Source of the DNA: Pseudomonadota bacterium
GTDB lineage: Bacteria; Pseudomonadota; Gammaproteobacteria; Burkholderiales; Burkholderiaceae_D
Direction: 5' to 3'
Length of the DNA stretch: 6,229 bases
Assembly (NCBI GenBank): GCA_023391395.1
Contig: JAEWBA010000327.1
Location: forward strand, 1 to 6,229
Part shown: one piece after another, positions 1 to 4,013 of the stretch
How the letters are laid out: each line of letters starts with the position of its first letter
How positions within the stretch are numbered: the first letter of the stretch is position 1
Notes under the pieces: generated by a model
Told to the model about the DNA's origin: nothing
Database searches by the model: none
The model's input: only the letters and a program-made list of their open reading frames with translations
Program-made: the position numbers and the translations under genes

Positions 1-195
1 GACATTGATTTCACGCCGGCCGGGATTGCGGCACGTTGGCGTGCGGGTTACGCCGATACGCGGCGTATGCTCGACCTGGCACCATGGACCTGCCCGGTGG
101 ACCCGGTCGAAGGCATAGTCATCCACGAGGCGTTGGCGAACACTGCGACACCAGTCGCTGCCGGGATAGACGGCTTTGAGGGCAGCACGAAATAG
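1..195 (+). CDS. C-terminal end of a probable patatin-like phospholipase (5' part outside window)
   Basis: Frame 1 is open from the first base to a TAG at 193-195, giving 64 residues. The segment begins DIDFTPAGIAARWRAGYAD and continues TRRMLDLAPW and PVDPVEGIVIHE. The 'F-(T/S)..(G/T)I..RW.AGY.DT.R' pattern followed by a short polar tail resembles the C-terminal end of the patatin-like phospholipases that carry a DUF3734 extension, as found in Burkholderia-type genomes. Those proteins are serine lipid acyl hydrolases with a Ser-Asp dyad, but the catalytic half lies outside the window, so activity cannot be judged. The gene converges on the recombinase remnant at 347-814, leaving about 150 bases between the two stops. 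The family call rests on recalled similarity of a short tail; that the stretch is coding is firmer. Confidence 0.55.
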   Translation, partial: DIDFTPAGIAARWRAGYADTRRMLDLAPWTCPVDPVEGIVIHEALANTATPVAAGIDGFEGSTK

Positions 196-297
196 AGGGG
201 CATCCTTCAACCTATGCGCAGTCTAAGCTGCAGCCAGATCGTGCAGAGCTCCGGGTATTGCTTTTGATTGTCTGCATTATCTGATCATGTTGCGAGG

Positions 298-338
298 GGC
301 GGCTTTTGGCCGGAAGGCGACGTTGGCCGGGCGCCGCC
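298..338. repeat. GC-rich inverted repeat in the convergent gap after the recombinase remnant
   Basis: GGCGGC at 298-303 faces GCCGCC at 333-338. Between them TTGGCCGG occurs twice as a direct repeat (306-313 and 324-331). The block begins 8 bases past the recombinase stop on the - strand and lies between convergent genes. It could be a terminator-like fold or the conserved flank that travels with this recombinase. There is no clear T-run directly next to the stem, so a classical intrinsic terminator is not established. Confidence 0.3.
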
Positions 339-346
339 TTTCCTGT

Positions 347-814
347 TCAAACTTCTGTTTGCTCAGCTATTTCGAGAGCATCGTCCACTTCGATGCCTAG
401 GTATCGAACTGTACTTTCGAGCTTTGTATGACCTAATAGTAGTTGAGCAGCTCGCAGGTTTTTCGTTCGTCGGTAAATCAAAGTCGCTTTCGTTCTCCGC
501 ATAGAGTGGGTTCCATATGCAGCCGCATCCAGGCCCACTGAGAAGACCCAGCTTTCCACAATACGAGCGTACTGCCGGGTTGATAGATGTGGTGAAGTTG
601 ACACGCGACTCGGGAAGAGATACTTAGCAGTGCTTAGTTGAGCTTTCTTAATCCAGTCCGACAATGATGCCCTTGTTTGCTCCGTAATCTCGAACTGGAC
701 AGGCCTCTTGGTTTTGCGCCGGCACGGTAAGGTCCACAGTGCGGCGACTTCCGCTGCATGGGGAGGAGCGTGTATGGAGATAGCACTTATGCCAGCCAAA
801 AGAAAGCGATTCAT
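347..814 (-). pseudogene. Truncated tyrosine recombinase (phage-integrase family), catalytic C-terminal part only
   Basis: The ORF gives 155 residues, of which about 32-155 match the C-terminal catalytic domain of small (about 200-residue) tyrosine recombinases. Such enzymes cut and rejoin DNA through a covalent phosphotyrosine. Visible landmarks are the beta-strand lysines in RRKTKRPVQFE (32-42), LFPSR (66-70), the HxxR motif (His103, Arg106) in YGTHSMRRTKA, the second-box His129 in LLLGHTKLEST, and the nucleophile Tyr138 in VRYLGIEVDDALE. The first catalytic arginine box and everything N-terminal to it are absent. Residues 1-31 do not look like recombinase; they are antisense to the IS5 remnant at 732-859, and the ATG at 814-812 is probably not a real start. 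Homology therefore covers about 347-724. Without the Arg-I box the product should be inactive. The family is clear and so is the truncation. Confidence 0.85.
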
Positions 815-859
815 GGCAAGGCATCGTAGGCTCAGGATTTCACCGACGAGCGGAGGCAG
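732..859 (+). pseudogene. Short decayed IS5-family transposase remnant (relic 1)
   Basis: Three + strand frames read in succession give an IS5-type transposase core: VHSAATSAA (732-758), then LHGEER (754-771), then VYGDSTYASQKKAIHGKA (770-823), an in-frame TAG at 827-829, then AQDFTDER (830-853). IS5-family DDE transposases of this subgroup have the order 'GLVHSA..TAAN...LLHGEEKRVYGDSAYASQKALIHSKAP.A.DFTNER'. The second-catalytic-Asp motif YGDS is preserved. Compared with relic 2 (3063-3460), about a dozen codons are missing between TSAA and HGEE, there is a net frameshift near 769, and there is one stop. The fragment abuts the recombinase homology at about 724-732, so it probably marks where that gene was interrupted. 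It is a dead fragment; no terminal repeats were found. Confidence 0.65.
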
Positions 860-874
860 TTGTTCCGCGTCTCC

Positions 875-1066
875 TTAAATGATGACGCTCGGTGGATTTT
901 GCAAAAAATCCGCATACTCGGCGCGTGTGGTGACACGCACTAACGTGTCGCCATCGGCAAGATCGAGTCGAAGCTCCAGATCTCCAGCATGATTTTTATC
1001 GAGAACATAGACCCGCGTCACGGCAATCAGCTCGAAATAGTCGCCGTTCGGTCTTTTGTAGTACAT
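875..1066 (-). CDS. Small hypothetical protein, 63 residues
   Basis: The ORF runs from ATG (1066-1064) to TAA (877-875). GGAG on the - strand (1075-1072) lies 5 bases before the ATG, which supports translation. The product begins MYYKRPNGDYFELIAVTRVY and is acidic, with alternating hydrophobic and charged residues (LELRLDLADG, TLVRVTTRAEYADFLQ) that suggest a small beta-rich fold ending in a helix. I see no signal peptide, membrane segment or metal motif. I do not recognise the family. Its 3' end is 16 bases from IS5 relic 1, so the final PPSVII could be a truncated or fused end. The bases just upstream hold another reading frame ending ATG-GAG-TAA two bases before this ATG, which may be the tail of a lost partner gene. 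Confidence 0.5.
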   Translation of the reverse strand: MYYKRPNGDYFELIAVTRVYVLDKNHAGDLELRLDLADGDTLVRVTTRAEYADFLQNPPSVII

Positions 1067-1150
1067 GTTTACTCCATGAGCGAAGTGGGCGTGCCATTTA
1101 CCGAAGTGGCCAGGGCCGCCAGGTAGTCACTGAAAAGAAGGATGGCGTTG

Positions 1151-1416
1151 TCAGTAACCGTCCGCAAAGCGTTGTCCAATGTGCGCAGGGCATTCCAGTT
1201 CATCGATCATCGCAACGGCATAACCTCGTCGCCATGCACCAGATCCGCCAGGGCGGCTGCTTTGTACCCATGCCCGACTCTGAGGGGGAGGCCATCCCCC
1301 GCTTCGAGCTTGTCTGGATGACGCACGATTGCCGTGGCGGTATGCCCACGATTGAGCGTTTCCTGCAAGAGTGCTGATCCAACAAAGCCGGTCGAGCCCA
1401 ATAGTGCTCTCTTCAT
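1151..1416 (-). pseudogene. NAD(P)H-binding Rossmann oxidoreductase with internal out-of-frame deletion
   Basis: The gene starts at ATG 1416-1414, preceded by AAGGG (1428-1424) at 7 bases. It opens MKRALLGSTGFVGSALLQET, with the dinucleotide-binding GxxGxxG at residues 7-13 and VRHPDK (31-36) after the second strand, as in atypical SDR 'NAD(P)H-binding' proteins of about 210 residues. In frame it reads LADLVHG, then turns to unrelated DEVMPLR and stops at 1209-1207. In another - strand frame from about 1225 the sequence reads GYAVAMIDELECPAHIGQRF and ends ADGY plus TGA at 1153-1151, which is the typical C-terminus of the same family. The middle, roughly 120-130 residues by comparison with usual family length, has been removed with a frame change. 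It lies 17 bases downstream of the aldehyde dehydrogenase, so it was probably the second gene of that operon. The product cannot be functional. Confidence 0.8.
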
Positions 1417-1433
1417 GGCGCTTCCCTTTGTGT

Positions 1434-2933
1434 TCAGAACGGATAGGCCGGCTGGCCATGCTGGATGGTCACCCAGTGGTCCGTCGTGAATTCCTGAATC
1501 ACCCATTCGCCGTTGAAGCGACCAATGCCGCTATTCTTTTCACCGCCGAACGGATTGTTTGGCATGTCGTCGACGCTGGTGTCGTTGATATGCGTCATGC
1601 CGATCTTTAGGCCGAGCGCGAACTGGACGCCGCGCTCTCGGTCGCCCGTGAAGACTGCGCTCGACAATCCGTAGGGCGTGCCGTTGGCTACGCGCAGGGC
1701 CTCGGCTTCACCGCTGACCTTGATGATCGGTGCGATCGGGCCGAAGGTTTCTTCCTGAGCAATCCGCATGTCGTTATTGACGTCAACGAACACGTGCGGT
1801 GGCAGCACTAGGCCTTGCGGCTCCGCTCCTAGCACCTGGCGCGCCCCTTCCGCGCGAGCACTCTCGATATGCTTGATGTGGGCTTCCATTTGCCTGGCAT
1901 TGATCACCGGTCCGATGGCGGTGGCGGAATCGTTCGGATTCCCGTACTTCAAGCCTTGGACCTGGGTGGTGAAGCGATCGACAAATTCGTCATACAGTTT
2001 GGCATCGACGATGATGCGGTTGGTGCTCATGCAGATTTGTCCCTGATGCAGGAATCTGCCAAACACCGCCGCGCGCACTGCCTGCTCCAGATCGGCGTCA
2101 TCCAATACGACGAACGGCGCGTTGCCCCCCAGTTCCAGCGCGACACGCTTAATGGTCGGCCCCTGCATGGCGAGTTCGCCGATGTGGCGGCCAACCTTGG
2201 TCGAGCCGGTGAAGGAAATCAGGCGCGGTATCGGATGCAGCGTGAAGGCATCGCCGATATCCTTCGAGGCACCGATGATCACGTTCAACACACCGGGCGG
2301 CAAGCCCGCTTCCTCATATATCTTGGCCAACAGCAGGCCGCCGGTGACGGGGGTGTCCTGTGCCGGCTTGATGACCACCGCGTTGCCAAGCGCAAGCGCG
2401 GGTGCGACCGAACGATGCGACAACTGCATCGGGAAATTCCACGGGCTGATAATGCCAATTACGCCCACCGGCTGTCGGTATACGCGGCTTTCCTTGCCGG
2501 GCTCGTCGATCGGAAGAATGCGTCCCTCCATGCGGAATGGATACGACGACATTTCGAGCATGAACGACTGCACGAAGCCGCATTCCATTTCACCTTTGGC
2601 TCGAGTGCCGCCGGATTCGCGCACCAGCCAACCCACGATTTCTACCCGTCGCGCCTCGACGATATCGGCGGCGCGGCGCAAGACAGCCGCGCGAACTCCT
2701 GGCAAGGTCCGCGCCCACGCCTCTTGCGCCTTCGCCGCCGCCTGGTAAGCGTCGTCGAGATCGCGCTCATCGGCCAAGGTAATTTCAGCCAAAGTTTCGC
2801 CGGTGTAGGGGTCGGTATCTTTCAAGATTCCTGCTTGCCTTCCACGACGCCAGATGCCGCCGATATATTGGTCTCCGAACCCGGAATAATATGAGGCCGC
2901 CTGTTTCGTGATGGTCGCCGCTTGCGTTTCCAT
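1434..2933 (-). CDS. Aldehyde dehydrogenase family protein, NAD(P)+-dependent
   Basis: The product has 499 residues, a normal full length for the ALDH superfamily, which oxidises aldehydes to carboxylates in the cytoplasm. The order of motifs is canonical: the SPWNFP loop with Asn166; Lys189 in VVIKP; the nucleotide-binding FTGSTKVG (241-248); the general-base Glu267 in LELGG; the nucleophile Cys301 in GQICMSTNR; EETFGP (394-399); and the C-terminal NPFGGEKNSGIGRF. Overall it resembles the benzaldehyde/vanillin dehydrogenase-like branch, but the substrate cannot be read from the sequence. I chose the start METQAATITK because AAGGT (2945-2941) lies 7 bases upstream and homology begins soon after; an upstream ATG at 3011 would add 26 lysine-rich residues with no family counterpart. 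All catalytic residues are present and no frame damage is seen. The following gene (1151-1416), its likely operon partner, is broken. Confidence 0.95.
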   Translation of the reverse strand: METQAATITKQAASYYSGFGDQYIGGIWRRGRQAGILKDTDPYTGETLAEITLADERDLDDAYQAAAKAQEAWARTLPGVRAAVLRRAADIVEARRVEIVGWLVRESGGTRAKGEMECGFVQSFMLEMSSYPFRMEGRILPIDEPGKESRVYRQPVGVIGIISPWNFPMQLSHRSVAPALALGNAVVIKPAQDTPVTGGLLLAKIYEEAGLPPGVLNVIIGASKDIGDAFTLHPIPRLISFTGSTKVGRHIGELAMQGPTIKRVALELGGNAPFVVLDDADLEQAVRAAVFGRFLHQGQICMSTNRIIVDAKLYDEFVDRFTTQVQGLKYGNPNDSATAIGPVINARQMEAHIKHIESARAEGARQVLGAEPQGLVLPPHVFVDVNNDMRIAQEETFGPIAPIIKVSGEAEALRVANGTPYGLSSAVFTGDRERGVQFALGLKIGMTHINDTSVDDMPNNPFGGEKNSGIGRFNGEWVIQEFTTDHWVTIQHGQPAYPF

Positions 2934-3062
2934 AACTGTTACCTTGATGAATGCGATAAGAAATTTTTGCTTTGTGTTGGATTTCTTCATCCGCCCATGG
3001 TTCAGCCTCATAGTCGCTGCCTTCGACGCATGCTGTTGTGGGCATTACTGCTGCCGCTGAGC

Positions 3063-3460
3063 GCAGTCATAATCGCGGCGGATATCGCGACGCCGAAGGC
3101 CGCTCCGAGCGCCGGAAATTCCTACTTAAAACATCAGACCAAGGAGGGACGGCAGTGCCATTTCGGCATGAAACTGCGCACCCGCGGGGACAGCCAGAGT
3201 GGGCTGGTGCATCGCGCGACGGCGATGGCAGCCAAGGTGTATGACAAGCATGTGCTGCCGCATCTGGTGCATGGGAACGAGAAACGCGTATACGGCGGCA
3301 ATGCCTATGCGAGCCAGAAGGAACTGATTCATAGAAAGGCGCCGTGCGCGAGGAACTTCACCAACGAGCGTGTGCGCCGGCGCAGGGACAGGTCGTCGAC
3401 GAGGCCAAGTGCGCGAGGCGCCGCAACAAGTCGAAAATTCGGCCTCAAGTTGAGAGACGG
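3063..3460 (+). pseudogene. IS5-family transposase remnant with frameshift (relic 2)
   Basis: One frame (3132-3375) gives HQTKEGRQCHFGMKLRT, then GDSQSGLVHRATAMAAK, YDKHVLPHLVHGNEKRVYGG, NAYASQKELIHRKAP and NFTNERV, the central part of an IS5-type DDE transposase. The match then moves to another frame (from about 3389) as QVVDEAKCARRRNKSKIRPQ followed by VE, with the catalytic Glu codon at 3452-3454. A frameshift therefore lies at about 3376-3388. Upstream, AVIIAA at 3063 looks like a decayed form of the 'VDATIIAA' first-Asp box, but the stretch to 3131 is scrambled and the N-terminal third is missing. The second catalytic Asp (usual YGDS/YGDA) has become Gly at 3297-3299. After 3460 the C-terminal region is no longer alignable by eye. 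This is a dead relic, similar to but clearly diverged from relic 1; no terminal inverted repeats were found. Confidence 0.8.
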
Positions 3461-3911
3461 CGGGTTATTCAACGTAGCCTTAGATCGACTAACAAAATGT
3501 CTCTGGGGGCGTTGTGCTGCCTTGCCATACTAGACGTATTGTCTGCGGCGGCGTACCTACCCAGAGGCCGCCGAGGCAGGCACGTAGATCCGCGTAGATC
3601 GCTCGGGCTATTCTTCTTCGCAAGTGCAAGCGAAGCTGCAAGATTTTCCCTAAGACAGAGCATCTGACGCAAGGCTCTTTGTAAATAAACTCGTCTTTAC
3701 ATCCAGCGTTATCGAACTAGACTCCTATCGATTCTGCCTTCGACCTCTACCAAGGCAGCGGGTAAGTTCACCAGCTGCCATACGCCATACCTTTCCTTCA
3801 GTTTTGATTGCCCTTGTCCGAGCGCCCGTAGGCGCGCCAAAGTACTTTTGCGCACAACGGTACCGTGACGAGCTCAAGGGATCGTGCGGGTTTCGGGGAA
3901 GGCGGGGCAGC

Positions 3912-3931
3912 TTCCTCGTAGAGGCGAGGAA
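3912..3931. repeat. Perfect 7-bp inverted repeat upstream of the GH3 gene
   Basis: TTCCTCG (3912-3918) and CGAGGAA (3925-3931) are exact inverse complements around a 6-base loop, TAGAGG. In RNA this would form a short stem-loop about 80 bases before the GH3 start. A smaller alternative pairing, CCTC (3914-3917) with GAGG (3921-3924), overlaps it. It could be a leader hairpin or a regulator site. No T-run follows, so it does not look like an intrinsic terminator. Confidence 0.4.
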
Positions 3932-3972
3932 TGTCCATAAAGACGTGGAATACATTCGGCCAGATGTACAAG

Positions 3973-3991
3973 GAGAAATTGCATATTTCTC
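3973..3991. promoter_or_regulatory. 19-bp palindrome just before the GH3 gene, candidate operator
   Basis: GAGAAAT (3973-3979) and ATTTCTC (3985-3991) are perfect inverse complements around TGCAT, itself containing the palindrome TGCA. Outside one mismatched pair the symmetry continues (A3971 with T3993). The site ends 12 bases before the Shine-Dalgarno sequence and 22 bases before the GH3 ATG, where a repressor of a sugar-responsive gene could bind. It lacks the central CG typical of LacI-family operators, so the regulator class is unknown. It could also act as a leader mRNA hairpin. Confidence 0.4.
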
Positions 3992-4003
3992 TTGCTCTCT
4001 CTT

Positions 4004-4008
4004 GGAGG
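4004..4008 (+). promoter_or_regulatory. Ribosome binding site that fixes the GH3 start
   Basis: GGAGG at 4004-4008 with a 5-base spacer (TCTTT) before ATG 4014-4016. It selects this ATG, which opens directly onto a lipoprotein signal peptide, over the in-frame upstream start at 3804. Confidence 0.8.
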
Positions 4009-4013
4009 TCTTT

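Larger units (their letters stand above)
3461..4013. other. Gene-free stretch between IS5 relic 2 and the GH3 gene
   Basis: About 550 bases with no supportable gene. The first part, to about 3580, may hold the unreadable end of the IS5 transposase (a fragment AAAYLPRGRRGR near 3546-3582 vaguely recalls the family's 'ANLYLARRRL' tail). The rest has lower GC than the coding parts, with frames that look random on both strands. The + strand frame from 3804 is open into the GH3 gene, but the added residues show no lipoprotein or glycosidase similarity, so it is treated as leader DNA. Two perfect inverted repeats (3912-3931 and 3973-3991) lie in the last 100 bases. I could not identify a convincing sigma-70 promoter. 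Confidence 0.6.

Noticed and set aside
1081..1109. Direct repeat CGAAGTGG at 1081 and 1102
   Set aside because: Eight bases repeated only twice, with no further structure; probably chance.
1069..1203. 44-residue - strand ORF as a complete small gene
   Set aside because: Its first part overlaps the oxidoreductase C-terminus in another frame and its start has no convincing ribosome binding site; at most its tail is a remnant.
1869..2894. Long + strand open frame (341 codons) opposite the aldehyde dehydrogenase
   Set aside because: It lies fully antisense to a clearly conserved enzyme in GC-rich DNA, has no recognisable motifs and no convincing ribosome binding site; it is a shadow frame.
2922..3533. 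203-residue + strand ORF as an intact gene
   Set aside because: Only its middle matches an IS5 transposase; the match then moves to another frame, so the ORF is a chance extension of a relic.
3616..3635. CTTCGC/GCGAAG inverted repeat as a terminator
   Set aside because: The 6-bp arms with an 8-base loop have no adjacent T-run and follow no live gene; chance is likely.
3673..3687. GGCTCTTTGTAAATA as an IS terminal repeat
   Set aside because: It resembles an IS end only loosely, would face away from the relic, and no matching partner was found on the other side.
3804..4013. N-terminal extension of the GH3 frame
   Set aside because: The extra 70 residues have no family similarity and would bury the lipoprotein signal peptide; GGAGG at 4004 supports the start at 4014.
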